Part shown: positions 44,379-53,293 of the stretch, in pieces
Layout: every line of letters starts with the position of its first letter
Numbering within the stretch: the stretch's first letter is position 1
Assembly (NCBI GenBank): GCA_002344055.1
Contig: DDTH01000014.1
Location: forward strand, 338,487-402,486
Direction of reading: 5' to 3'
Source of the DNA: Sphingomonadales bacterium UBA2369
Lineage (GTDB): Bacteria; Pseudomonadota; Alphaproteobacteria; Sphingomonadales; Sphingomonadaceae
Length of the DNA: 64,000 nt
Position numbers and translations under genes: made by a program
The notes under the pieces: generated by a model
What the model saw: the letters and a program-made list of their open reading frames with translations, nothing else
The model's database searches: none
Told to the model about the DNA's origin: nothing

Positions 44379-44812
44379 GTTCGCGTCTTCCTTGCATTTG
44401 GCCGATCGCTGACGCCGCCCAATGCGGACGCCCCTCCGGCTGTCGTCTCGGTAATGATTCCACCACGCCAAAGCGCGGGGAGCGGGGCACATGGCGGAAA
44501 GTGCCGGGAAAAGCAAGGGCGGGGCGGAAAGTTCAAACTCGCCAAACTTTCCCATGAACGGGCGAAAAACACCATTGATTTCAGTGAAGGGCTCGGAAGG
44601 CTTTTTGCCGGAAAGTTCGAGGTGACCAGGCTCGCGTGATTCTCCATCGCGGCAGGACAGCATGTGGAATCCTATCGGGGAAGTGTGTCCACACGGGTGC
44701 CGGCCGTCACAAAGCTGACCCAGAGAAGTCATGCCCCCGAAAAGCCCTCCGGGCAAAGGACGGGCCGACGAGAGCCGCACAGGCTCCGCATCTATCCTTG
44801 GGGGTATTTCAA
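44379..44812. other. 434-bp gene-free region between rpsF and the TonB receptor
   Basis: Divergent control region. It holds several copies of GGAAAGT (44494, 44526, 44610 direct; AACTTTCC at 44545 inverted, forming an 8-bp-arm palindrome with 44526-44533) and, nearer the receptor, a Pho-box-like direct repeat at 44705. A Shine-Dalgarno GGGGG precedes the ATG at 44813. No ORF with coding character was found. Confidence 0.6.
44705..44733 (+). promoter_or_regulatory. possible Pho box upstream of the TonB receptor-phytase operon
   Basis: Three 7-mers at exact 11-bp spacing: CCGTCAC, CTGACCC, AAGTCAT (starts 44705, 44716, 44727), against the PhoB half-site consensus CTGTCAT. Matches are partial, but the 11-bp period and the operon content (phosphatase, phytase) support it. 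Confidence 0.45.
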
Positions 44813-47617
44813 ATGAGCAGCTTCTCGCGCGGTCTGCGGTGCGCGGCCTTCCTGTTGTCGACGACGGCCTTCGCGACCGCCGCTTATGCTGGCGATGTCG
44901 TTGGCCGGGTGTCAGACGCCAGCGGCACCGCCTTCCTGCGCGGCGCGTCGATCGAGATCGTCGAGTTGGGCCGCACCGTCAGCTCGGGCGACGGCGGTGC
45001 CTTCCGCTTCGCCGATCTTCCGGCCGGGGAATATACGCTGCGCACGCGCTATGCCGGGGCCGACGATGTCGAGACGCGGGTTACGGTGCCGGAGGCCGGC
45101 GCCGTGAATGTCAATCTGGTGGTCGGCGCGGCGGAACAGGGGACGATGATCGTCATCGGCCAGGCGGCGAACCTCGCCAGTTCGATCTCCCGTCAGCGCG
45201 CGTCGGACACGGTCGATACCGTGCTGACCCGCGACGCGATCGGCCAGTTTCCGGACCAGAATGTCGCCGAGGCGCTGCGCCGCGCGCCCGGTATCAACGT
45301 GCTGAACGATCAGGGCGAGGGCCGCTTCGTCTCCGTCCGCGGCCTCGATCCCAATCTCAATTCGACCTCGATCAACGGCAATCGCGTGCTGGCGACCGGC
45401 GGCGACGAGCGCGCCGCCGCGCTCGACGTCATTCCTTCCGAGCTCGTAGAATCGATCGAGATCCGCAAGTCGCTGACGCCGGACATGGAAGGCGACACGC
45501 TGGGCGGATCGATCGAGATCAACACGACCAGCGCCTTTAACCTGCGCCGGGGTTTCCTATCGCTGACGGCCGAGGGATCCTATAACGACCTGCGTGACGT
45601 GGTGAGCCCGCGCTTCGGCGTCGATTTCGCGACCCGGCTGGGCGAGAATTTCGGGATCGCCGGCGGCGTCAGCTACAACCGCCGCCGCTTCGCCAGCGAC
45701 AATGTCGAGGCTTCTGGGTGGGACATTTCGGACGATGGCGTCACGTTCGCCGAGGAAGTCGACTATCGCGACTATGACGTCACCCGCGAACGGATCGGCG
45801 CCAGCCTGTCGCTGGACGCGCGCGTGGGATCGACCACGGAGCTTTATCTGCGCGGCGTCTACAGCCGGTTCGACGACCAGGAGATTCGCCGCCGTCTCAT
45901 CCTGATTTTCAACGAGCCGCCGGCGAGCGGCACCGACACGACCGCGAGCTTCGATTCCGCCGATGGCCGGATCGAGGTGCGGCGCGACATCAAGGATCGC
46001 GGCGAGACCCAGACCATCCAGACCGTCTCGCTGGGTGGCGTGACCGAAACCGGGCCGTGGCGCTTCAGCTACGATGCCTCTTATTCCCAGGCGCGCCAGT
46101 TCGAGGACGGTTCGGTCGATCCCGCCCGCTTCCGTCGCCGTTTCCAGACGCCAGGCATGCTGGGCGTGACGATGGATTATTCCGACATCCGCACGCCATC
46201 CTATTCGATCGATTTCGGCGAGGCGGCATTTCGCGATCCGAACGGCTACAGCCTGACATTGCTGGAACGCACCACGGACGAGAATGCGCGCGATCGCGAA
46301 TTCGCCCTGCGCTTCGACGCGCGGCGCAGCTTCGCGCTGGCCAGCGGCACGTTCGATATGCAGGCAGGCGCGCGGGCCCGCTTCCGCCGCAAGAGCCTGG
46401 ATTTCACCATCGATCTGTATGACGGTTATGATGGCGCGCTCTCGCTCGCTGACGTGGTGGGCCCGCAAAGCTATGGCCTCGCGCCGATCGATCCGGTGCC
46501 GGGCGCCGGCCAGTGGCGCGATTTCCTGAACCGAGCTGGTCTGGGCAATTTCGAGTATAATGCGTTCGAGAGCGAATTCGTTTCCGCTGCCGAGGATTAT
46601 CGCGCGGATGAGGACATTCTGGCCGGCTATGTCATGGGACGCCTAGACGTCGGTCGGCTGCGCGCCATCGGTGGCGTCCGTGTCGAGCGCACCCGCAACT
46701 CGTTCCTGGCCAACCGGCTGGAGCTGAACGAGGATGCGGAGACGCTGGCGATCGTTCCGGTGACGTTCGACCGGGATTATACGCATTGGTTGCCGAGCCT
46801 GAATCTGCGGTTCGAGGCGGCGAACAATCTCATCCTGCGCGGGGCCGTCTTCCGCAGCGTCGTGCGGCCGAAGCTGGCCAATGTTGCGCCGCGCTTCATC
46901 GTCGAGGAAAATGAGGATGGCGACCGTTCGGGCGAGTTCGGCAATCCCGACCTCAGCCCCTATACGGCGTGGAATTTCGACGCGACGGTGGAATATTATT
47001 TCGCCCGCAACGCCGTGATCCAGGGCGGCTTCTTTCACAAGCGGATCAGCGACTTCATCGTCGAGGGCGAGTTTGACGACATCACCTTCAACGGTATCTC
47101 CGTCGATGAGGCCGTGATCCCGATCAATGGCGAGACGGCGAGCGTTACCGGCTTCGAGTTCGCCTATCAGCAGGCGCTGACCTTCCTGCCGCGTCCGCTC
47201 GACGGCCTGCTGGTCAATTTCAACTATACCTACACCGATGCGAGCGGCCGACTTGCCGACGGCAATCTGACGACGGGCCGGATCATTCCCTTGCCCTCGG
47301 CCTCGCGTCACACCTTCAATGCGGTGCTCGGCTATGAGAAGGGACCGGTCAGCCTCCGCTTCGCCGGCGCCTATCGGTCTGGTTATCTCGACGAGATTGG
47401 CGGCGATCCGGAGGAGGATCGCTATGTGCGCGATCATTTCCAGTTCGACGTGACCGCGCGCTACCGGATCACGCCGCAAATCCAGCTTTATGCCGAACTC
47501 GTGAACGCGCTCGACGAGCCTTATCTTGCGTATCAGCGCGGGCCGGACCGCGACCGGCTGCTCCAATATGAGGAATATAGCTGGACCGGGAAGTTCGGCG
47601 TGCGGGTGAATTTCTGA
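44813..47617 (+). CDS. TonB-dependent receptor with carboxypeptidase-like N-terminal domain
   Basis: 934 aa. ATG at 44813 with a GGGGG Shine-Dalgarno and a signal peptide to about residue 25 (AYA-G). Residues 26-110 form a carboxypeptidase-regulatory-like beta domain ([19 protein letters not shown]). A TonB plug follows ([52 protein letters not shown]), then a long barrel ending [10 protein letters not shown]. The ATG of the phosphatase overlaps its stop. With phosphatase and phytase downstream, import of inositol phosphates or phosphorylated compounds is the best guess. Confidence 0.92.
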   Translation: MSSFSRGLRCAAFLLSTTAFATAAYAGDVVGRVSDASGTAFLRGASIEIVELGRTVSSGDGGAFRFADLPAGEYTLRTRYAGADDVETRVTVPEAGAVNVNLVVGAAEQGTMIVIGQAANLASSISRQRASDTVDTVLTRDAIGQFPDQNVAEALRRAPGINVLNDQGEGRFVSVRGLDPNLNSTSINGNRVLATGGDERAAALDVIPSELVESIEIRKSLTPDMEGDTLGGSIEINTTSAFNLRRGFLSLTAEGSYNDLRDVVSPRFGVDFATRLGENFGIAGGVSYNRRRFASDNVEASGWDISDDGVTFAEEVDYRDYDVTRERIGASLSLDARVGSTTELYLRGVYSRFDDQEIRRRLILIFNEPPASGTDTTASFDSADGRIEVRRDIKDRGETQTIQTVSLGGVTETGPWRFSYDASYSQARQFEDGSVDPARFRRRFQTPGMLGVTMDYSDIRTPSYSIDFGEAAFRDPNGYSLTLLERTTDENARDREFALRFDARRSFALASGTFDMQAGARARFRRKSLDFTIDLYDGYDGALSLADVVGPQSYGLAPIDPVPGAGQWRDFLNRAGLGNFEYNAFESEFVSAAEDYRADEDILAGYVMGRLDVGRLRAIGGVRVERTRNSFLANRLELNEDAETLAIVPVTFDRDYTHWLPSLNLRFEAANNLILRGAVFRSVVRPKLANVAPRFIVEENEDGDRSGEFGNPDLSPYTAWNFDATVEYYFARNAVIQGGFFHKRISDFIVEGEFDDITFNGISVDEAVIPINGETASVTGFEFAYQQALTFLPRPLDGLLVNFNYTYTDASGRLADGNLTTGRIIPLPSASRHTFNAVLGYEKGPVSLRFAGAYRSGYLDEIGGDPEEDRYVRDHFQFDVTARYRITPQIQLYAELVNALDEPYLAYQRGPDRDRLLQYEEYSWTGKFGVRVNF

Positions 47618-49023
47618 TGCGGAATCTCCTGACGGCGGCGGCGTTCGCGCTCGCCGCCTTTCCGGGCGCTGCGGTGGCGCAGGAGTCCGCGCCGCCGCCT
47701 TTCCATTCGCCGGGACGGCCTTATGCCGCCACCGGGCTGCCCGACCGGATCGTGCTGACGCCGGGAGCGACGCCCGCCACCGCGATGGCCGTCGCCTTCC
47801 GCACGGACGCGCGTCAGGCGGACGCAGTGGCCGAGATCGCCCTTGCGCCGGACGGACCGACGCCGGGACACGATGCCCGGCAGCTGCGCGGCCAATCGTT
47901 CGACATCACGACCGAGAATGGTGCGGCGCGCTACCATCAGGTGCGGTTCGAGGGGCTGACGCCCGATACGGCCTATGTCTATCGCGTGCGCGGGGCCGAG
48001 GGCTGGAGCGAGTGGCTGCAGTTCCGCACCGCTTCGGCGGAGGCGCGGCCCTTCACCTTCCTCTATTTCGGCGACACCCAGAACAATATCCTGCCGATCG
48101 CCAGCCGGACGATCCGCCAGGCTTTCCGCGCGACCGCATCGCCGGCTCTGGTGCTGCACGCCGGCGACCTCGTCGCCCAGCGCGAGGAGATGGTGCATGA
48201 CGACGAATGGGGGGAATGGTCTGAGGCCGGTGGCTATAATTATGCGACCGTGCCGCAGCTGCCGGCCCCCGGGAATCACGAATATGTCGACCACATCCTG
48301 CCCGACGGCACGGAAAGCCGGCTGCTCGGGCCGCACTGGCCGCTAACCTTCGCGCTTCCGGCCAATGGCGCGCCGGGGGCGGAGCGGACGACCTATTTCG
48401 TCGACTATCAGAACGTCCGCTTCATTGTGCTGGACGGCACGTCGGCGATCGATCTGGGCACGCTGGAGGCGCAGACGCGCTGGCTCGACCAGACGCTTGC
48501 CGCGAGCCGGGCGGGCTGGAACGTGGTGCTGTTCCACCAGCCGATCTTCACCTGCGCGCGGCCGAACGACACCGAGCAGCTCAATCCGGTGTGGCGGCGC
48601 ATCTTCGAGGCGCGACGGGTCGATCTGGTGCTGCAGGGGCACGACCATTGCTATTCGCGGCTGACGGCTCCGGCCGGGCGCGACGCCTCCGCGCGGGACC
48701 GTGCGGGCGGCGGGGCGCAAGGGCCGGTCTACATCGTCTCGGTGACGGGATCGAAGATGTACGGGCTGAACGATCGGGCCGAAACCCAGCCCGACCGGAG
48801 CGCGGAGATGACCCAGCTGTATCAGCGCATCGACGTGGACGGCGACCGGCTGGTCTATCGCGCGTTCACCGCCACCGGCCGGGCCTATGACGGCTTCGAT
48901 CTGGTGCGGGGCACGGACGGGACGAACCGGCTGACCGAGACGGGAGGGCCGTTCATCGATCCGCGCCGCTGCCGCGCCGGCGTGGGGCCGGATGGCGGGC
49001 CTTGCACCGCCGAGCCGAAATGA
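47617..49023 (+). CDS. purple acid phosphatase-like metallophosphoesterase, exported
   Basis: 468 aa. Signal peptide to about VAQ (22). Fibronectin-like N-terminal domain (about 40-140, ending VRFEGLTPDTAYVYRVRG...WSEWLQFRT), then a calcineurin-type phosphoesterase with metal motifs YFGDTQNN, HAGDLVAQ, PAPGNHEYVDH, LFHQPIFTC and LQGHDHCYSR. This is the arrangement of purple acid phosphatases. A start on the receptor's stop (TGATG) makes it the second gene of the phosphate operon. Confidence 0.9.
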   Translation: MRNLLTAAAFALAAFPGAAVAQESAPPPFHSPGRPYAATGLPDRIVLTPGATPATAMAVAFRTDARQADAVAEIALAPDGPTPGHDARQLRGQSFDITTENGAARYHQVRFEGLTPDTAYVYRVRGAEGWSEWLQFRTASAEARPFTFLYFGDTQNNILPIASRTIRQAFRATASPALVLHAGDLVAQREEMVHDDEWGEWSEAGGYNYATVPQLPAPGNHEYVDHILPDGTESRLLGPHWPLTFALPANGAPGAERTTYFVDYQNVRFIVLDGTSAIDLGTLEAQTRWLDQTLAASRAGWNVVLFHQPIFTCARPNDTEQLNPVWRRIFEARRVDLVLQGHDHCYSRLTAPAGRDASARDRAGGGAQGPVYIVSVTGSKMYGLNDRAETQPDRSAEMTQLYQRIDVDGDRLVYRAFTATGRAYDGFDLVRGTDGTNRLTETGGPFIDPRRCRAGVGPDGGPCTAEPK

Positions 49024-49039
49024 GGATCGGACTGATCGA

Positions 49040-50107
49040 ATGAAGAATGTGCTCCTTTCCGCCGGTCTCGCTCTGTCGCTGGCGGCCTGCGCCACCACCG
49101 AGCGGGAGCTTCCGCAGGGTGTCGCCGCGACCGGCGACACGCCGCGGGTCGTGCATGCGGCGGGCGTGACCTTGGCCGGGCCAGGCATCGCGCCGAACCG
49201 GCTGGTCGATGCCGACGATCCCGCTCTGTGGGCCGATCCGAGCAACCCGACGCGCGGCCTGATCTTCGGGACCGACAAGACCAACGGGCTGTACGTGCAC
49301 GACCTCGACGGCACCCAGCGCGGCTATTTCGGTGACGGGCCGCTCAACAATGTCGACCTTCGCCCCGGCTTCCGGGTCAACGGCAAGGAGTATGTGCTGG
49401 TCGCCGCGACCGAGCGGGAGCGGTTCGGGATCATGACCTGGCTGCTCGATCCGGCGACGCTGGAGGTGATGCGCTACGGCTTCGTGCCCACCGACTTCGG
49501 CGAGCCCTACGGCTTCTGCATGGGCAAGAGGGGCGCTGATTTCTTCCTCGTCGCCAACAACAAGGAAGGCGAGGTGCGCAGCTATCGCGTCACCGCCGGC
49601 GCCGATGGACCAATGGCGACGCTGGCGCGCACGATGCGGGTCGGCAGTCAGCCCGAGGGCTGCGTGGTCGATGACTCCGCCGACCGCCTTTATGTGGGCG
49701 AGGAGGATGTCGGCATCTGGCGCTTCTCCTTCGATCCGGCGGGGACCGATGCGGCGGTGTCGGTCGCGGCAATCGACAATCAGCGGCTGACCGCGGACGT
49801 CGAGGGACTCGCGCTGCTGCGCGACCGCGGCGCCACCTATCTGATCGCCTCGAGCCAGGGCGACAGCACCTATCCGGTCTGGCGGGTCGAGGGCGACAGC
49901 CACACCTATGTCGGCCGCTTCACGATTGCGGGCGGGGCGCAGCCGATGGTGCGCTCGACCGACGGCGTCGATGCCTGGTCCGGGCCGATCGGCCGTTACC
50001 CGGAAGGGCTGATCGCGGTGCACAATCAGGCGGGCCAGCCGACGGGCAATCAGAACTACGTGCTGGTCGACTGGCGCGACGTGAAGCGGGCGTTGAGCCT
50101 GCCCTGA
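49040..50107 (+). CDS. beta-propeller phytase, lipoprotein
   Basis: 355 aa. Lipobox LAAC-A at about residue 17. The beta-propeller phytase pattern follows: DADDPALWADPSNPTRGLIFGTDKTNGLYVHDLDG, NNVDLRPGF, a mid EGCVVDDSADRLYVGEEDVGIW and the late EGLALL / GNQNYVLVDW. Acidic clusters bind the calcium needed for phytate hydrolysis. Family known to remove phosphate from inositol hexakisphosphate, and such genes often sit beside TonB receptors. ATG at 49040, 16 bp after the phosphatase. Confidence 0.92.
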   Translation: MKNVLLSAGLALSLAACATTERELPQGVAATGDTPRVVHAAGVTLAGPGIAPNRLVDADDPALWADPSNPTRGLIFGTDKTNGLYVHDLDGTQRGYFGDGPLNNVDLRPGFRVNGKEYVLVAATERERFGIMTWLLDPATLEVMRYGFVPTDFGEPYGFCMGKRGADFFLVANNKEGEVRSYRVTAGADGPMATLARTMRVGSQPEGCVVDDSADRLYVGEEDVGIWRFSFDPAGTDAAVSVAAIDNQRLTADVEGLALLRDRGATYLIASSQGDSTYPVWRVEGDSHTYVGRFTIAGGAQPMVRSTDGVDAWSGPIGRYPEGLIAVHNQAGQPTGNQNYVLVDWRDVKRALSLP

Positions 50108-50172
50108 TCCCGGCGCCCGCTTGCCCTCTCTCGCACTGCTGCCTACCAGCGCGGCCGACGAAGGAGAGGATC

Positions 50173-51096
50173 ATGCGCGCGTTTATTTTTCCGGGGCAGG
50201 GCAGTCAGGCGGTCGGCATGGGAGCCGCCTTGGCCGAGGCAAGCCGTGAGGCGCGCGACGTGCTGGCGGAGGTCGATGAGGCGCTGGGGCAGAAACTGTC
50301 CGCTTTGATGGCCGAGGGGCCGATCGAGGAGCTGACGCTGACCGCCAACGCGCAGCCGGCGATCATGGCCAACGCGATCGTGACGCTGCGGGCGTCGGGG
50401 ATCGATCTGGCGGCGAAGGCGGATTTCGTCGCGGGGCACTCGCTGGGTGAATATTCGGCACTGTGCGCGGCGGGGTCGCTCGATCTGGCGGCGACGGCGC
50501 GGCTGCTGCGGTTGCGCGGCACGGCGATGCAGGAGGCGGTGCCGGTCGGCGAGGGGGCGATGGCGGCCTTGCTCGGCGCCGATCTTGCGCTGGCGCAGGC
50601 GATTGCGGAGGCCGCGGCCGAGGGCGAGGTCTGCACCGTCGCCAACGACAATGATCCGTCGCAGGTGGTGATTTCGGGGCATCGCGGCGCGGTCGAGCGC
50701 GCGCTGCCGATCGCCAAGGAGAAAGGTGCGAAGCGGGCGGTTTTGTTGCCGGTATCGGCGCCCTTCCACTGCCCGTTGATGCAGCCGGCGGCGGACCGGA
50801 TGGCGCATGCGCTGGGCGAGACCGCGATCGGCGCGCCGGTGGTGCCGGTCTATGCCAATGTGACGGCGGCTTCGGTGTCGGACGCGGACGAGATCAGGCG
50901 GCTGCTGGTAGCGCAGGTGACCGGCATGGTGCGCTGGCGCGAAAGCGTCGCGGCGATGAGCGCGGCGGGGGTGACGCATTTCGTGGAATGGGGCGGCAAG
51001 GTGCTCGGCCCCATGGTGAAACGCATCGCGCCGGACGCGAACGTGACGAGCGTGATCGGCGCGGACGATATCGACGCTCTGGTCGGTGAGATTTAG
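50173..51096 (+). CDS. fabD: malonyl-CoA:ACP transacylase
   Basis: 307 aa. Loads malonate onto ACP. FIFPGQGSQAVGMG at the N terminus, nucleophile Ser in VAGHSLGEYSALCAAG, Arg in LRLRGTAMQEAV, His in VSAPFHCPLM. AAGGAGAGG Shine-Dalgarno before the ATG. First gene of the fab cluster, but separated from fabG by the repeat-flanked GxxExxY cassette. Confidence 0.96.
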   Translation: MRAFIFPGQGSQAVGMGAALAEASREARDVLAEVDEALGQKLSALMAEGPIEELTLTANAQPAIMANAIVTLRASGIDLAAKADFVAGHSLGEYSALCAAGSLDLAATARLLRLRGTAMQEAVPVGEGAMAALLGADLALAQAIAEAAAEGEVCTVANDNDPSQVVISGHRGAVERALPIAKEKGAKRAVLLPVSAPFHCPLMQPAADRMAHALGETAIGAPVVPVYANVTAASVSDADEIRRLLVAQVTGMVRWRESVAAMSAAGVTHFVEWGGKVLGPMVKRIAPDANVTSVIGADDIDALVGEI

Positions 51097-51108
51097 AAGG
51101 AAAGAGAG

Positions 51109-51558
51109 TCGTTCACGCGGAGGCGCGGAGGAGGTGCGGGATATCGACGAGATCACCGGAACCGTTCTCGATGTTGCGCTTCGGCTTCATCGCGAGCTTG
51201 GGCCGGGGTTGCTGGAGTCCGTGTACGAGACTCTTCTTGCCGCTCGCCTCCGAGCGCTTGGCTTTCAAGCCGATCAGCAAAAGCTGATCGGAGTCGAGTT
51301 CGACGGCATTCGGTTCGATGCAGCCTTCCGAGCCGACCTGTTCGTGGATGAGCGGCTTCTCGTCGAAATCAAGTCTGTGGACCGGCTGGCGCCGGTCCAC
51401 AGCAAACAGCTGCTGACATATCTCAGATTGATCAAGCAGCCCGTCGGGCTGCTTATAAATTTTGGTGGCGAAACGCTGAAAGAGGGAGTGAAGCGGGTCG
51501 TGAACGACTACCGCACCTCCGCGCCTCCTCTTTCTTCTCCGCGCCTCCGCGTGAACGA
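51109..51558. mobile_element. repeat-flanked GxxExxY gene cassette between fabD and fabG
   Basis: Perfect 22-bp terminal inverted repeats (51109-51130 and 51537-51558) with partial nested copies just inside (GGAGGTGCGG near 51130 and its complement near 51510-51530), enclosing one gene. No transposase is present. The cassette splits the usually adjacent fabD and fabG. Mobility is inferred, not shown. Confidence 0.6.
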
Positions 51559-51583
51559 TCCTTCCTTTTCTTCTGGAGCCTAA
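51134..51583 (+). CDS. GxxExxY protein (PD-(D/E)XK nuclease-like fold)
   Basis: 149 aa from the GTG at 51134, whose Shine-Dalgarno (GGAGG) lies within the left inverted repeat; an upstream GTG overlapping fabD is in frame but less likely. Core: EITGTVLDVALRLHRELGPGLLESVYE (the GxxExxY motif), then FRADLFVDERLLVEIKSVDRL, which has the D-x(n)-ExK pattern of the nuclease-like superfamily, and a C-terminal LLINFGGETLKEGVKRVVN. The last about 24 residues are encoded by the right repeat. Biochemical role unknown. Confidence 0.85.
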   Translation: MRDIDEITGTVLDVALRLHRELGPGLLESVYETLLAARLRALGFQADQQKLIGVEFDGIRFDAAFRADLFVDERLLVEIKSVDRLAPVHSKQLLTYLRLIKQPVGLLINFGGETLKEGVKRVVNDYRTSAPPLSSPRLRVNDPSFSSGA

Positions 51584-51588
51584 GACAC

Positions 51589-52326
51589 ATGTTCGACCTT
51601 ACCGGAATGACCGCCCTCGTGACCGGCGCCAGCGGCGGGATCGGATCGGCGATTGCCAAGGCGCTGGCGGGGCAGGGCGCGCGGGTGGCGCTTTCGGGGA
51701 CTCGGGAGGATGCGCTGAAGGCCGTGCAGGCCGACCTGGGCGGCGATCATGTGATCGTGCCCTGCAATCTTTCCGACGCGGCGGCGGTGGATGCGCTGGT
51801 GCCGGCGGCGGTCGAGAAATTGGGTCAGCTCGATATCCTGATCAACAATGCTGGCGTCACGCGCGACAATCTGGCGATGCGGATGAAGGATGAGGAATGG
51901 GACCAGGTGATCCGCGTGAACCTGGAGGCCGCCTTCCGGCTGTCGCGCGCGGCGCTGAAGCCGATGATGCGGGCGCGGTTCGGGCGGATCGTCTCGATCA
52001 CGTCCGTGGTCGGCGTCACCGGCAATCCGGGGCAGGCCAATTATGCCGCGTCGAAGGCCGGGCTGATCGGCATGTCGAAGGCGCTGGCACAGGAAGTCGG
52101 CAGCCGCGGCATCACCGTGAACACGATCGCGCCGGGCTTCATCCAGTCGGCAATGACCGACGCGCTGCCGGAGGCGCAGCGGGAGGCGTTGCTGGGACGG
52201 ATTCCGACCGGCAATCTCGGCATTGGCAGCGATATCGCGGCGGCGGCGGTCTATCTTGCGAGCCGGGAAGCGGGTTATGTGACCGGAGCGACTTTGCACG
52301 TGAATGGCGGGATGGCGATGCTATGA
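51589..52326 (+). CDS. fabG: 3-oxoacyl-ACP reductase
   Basis: 245 aa short-chain dehydrogenase. NADPH motif TGASGGIGSAIAKAL, NNAG (INNAGVTRDNLAMRM), catalytic Ser in SITSVVGVTGNPG and YxxxK in YAASKAGLIGMSKALA; C-terminal ATLHVNGGMAML is FabG-like. Starts 5 bp after the GxxExxY gene, so that gene is probably on the same message. The stop overlaps the next ATG. Confidence 0.96.
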   Translation: MFDLTGMTALVTGASGGIGSAIAKALAGQGARVALSGTREDALKAVQADLGGDHVIVPCNLSDAAAVDALVPAAVEKLGQLDILINNAGVTRDNLAMRMKDEEWDQVIRVNLEAAFRLSRAALKPMMRARFGRIVSITSVVGVTGNPGQANYAASKAGLIGMSKALAQEVGSRGITVNTIAPGFIQSAMTDALPEAQREALLGRIPTGNLGIGSDIAAAAVYLASREAGYVTGATLHVNGGMAML

Positions 52327-52856
52327 GACTTGCCCTGTTTCTTGCGCCCTTGTCCGCGCTGGCTGCGACGCCCGCGCTGGCGGCGGATCCGGCCCAGCTC
52401 GATTGCCCCCTGGCAGCCCTGAACGCAGGCCAGCGCGCTGCGGTGACCGAAACCTTCGTCCGGTTGGGGGGGAATGGCGAGGCCGGATCGGAAGCGCTGC
52501 GAGCCAGCGTGCGAGACTGCGCAGCAAGACATGGCTGGTCCGATGCCGCCGCCAACAGCGCGGTGGGCTATCATGGTGCGGCGCTGGCGGCTGCCCTCCT
52601 GGGGGAGCGGCTCAGCGCAGCCGGGGTCGATGTTGCCGCACTCGAACGCCTGCTGATCTCTGATACAGCATTGCTGGCTGCTTTCGGCGAGGGCGGGCTG
52701 GCCAACGGCGCGATGGCGGACTTCGTTGCCCGGAACGAAGCGTTTATTGCAGGTATGCTTGCCTCGCTGCCGGAGGCGAGGCAGACGGAGACGGGCAATT
52801 TTGCCGGCTTCATTGTTTCGCGAGAAGGCCTGCGGCGGATGTTCGTCCGAAACTGA
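52323..52856 (+). CDS. exported protein of unknown function
   Basis: 177 aa. Signal peptide MRLALFLAPLSALAATPALA. The mature part is mostly helical with two Cys (LDCPLAALN, VRDCAARHGW) that could pair. It sits within the fab cluster between fabG and acpP, overlapping the fabG stop (ATGA). I do not recognise a family. Confidence 0.75.
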   Translation: MRLALFLAPLSALAATPALAADPAQLDCPLAALNAGQRAAVTETFVRLGGNGEAGSEALRASVRDCAARHGWSDAAANSAVGYHGAALAAALLGERLSAAGVDVAALERLLISDTALLAAFGEGGLANGAMADFVARNEAFIAGMLASLPEARQTETGNFAGFIVSREGLRRMFVRN

Positions 52857-52942
52857 TCGAACAACGCCACATTCTCGCCCACTTGCGTACCCCCCGTCCG
52901 TGCGGCTAGGGCGAAAACCAAGATACAACTGGAGGAATATCT

Positions 52943-53179
52943 ATGAGCGATACCCCGGATCGCGTTAAGAAGATCGTTGTGGAGCACCTGGGCGTCGATG
53001 CCGACAAGGTGACCGAGGAAGCGAGCTTCATCGACGATCTCGGCGCCGACAGCCTCGACATCGTCGAGCTGGTCATGGCGTTCGAGGAAGAGTTCGGCGT
53101 GGAAATCCCCGACGACGCGGCCGAGAAGATCGCCACCGTCAAGGATGCGATCGACTATATCGACAAGAATAAGGGCTGA
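52943..53179 (+). CDS. acpP: acyl carrier protein
   Basis: 78 aa. Phosphopantetheine Ser in [18 protein letters not shown], and the usual [32 protein letters not shown] Shine-Dalgarno before the ATG. Carries acyl chains for FabD, FabG and FabF encoded around it. Confidence 0.98.
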   Translation: MSDTPDRVKKIVVEHLGVDADKVTEEASFIDDLGADSLDIVELVMAFEEEFGVEIPDDAAEKIATVKDAIDYIDKNKG

Positions 53180-53216
53180 GCCTCCGGTTCAGCCTGCTCT
53201 GCCCGGCCAAGGGCGT

Positions 53217-53251
53217 GAGCCTGTCGAAGACGTGAATCTCAGGACAGGCTC
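53217..53251. repeat. inverted repeat between acpP and fabF
   Basis: GAGCCTGTC at 53217-53225 and GACAGGCTC at 53243-53251, 17-nt loop. The same GAGCCTG(T/C)CGAAG core recurs in hairpin form at 57292. Confidence 0.65.
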
Positions 53252-53293
53252 GGCCCGCAGGGGCTGGGCCTGTTCCTCATTTGGAGACGTAAG

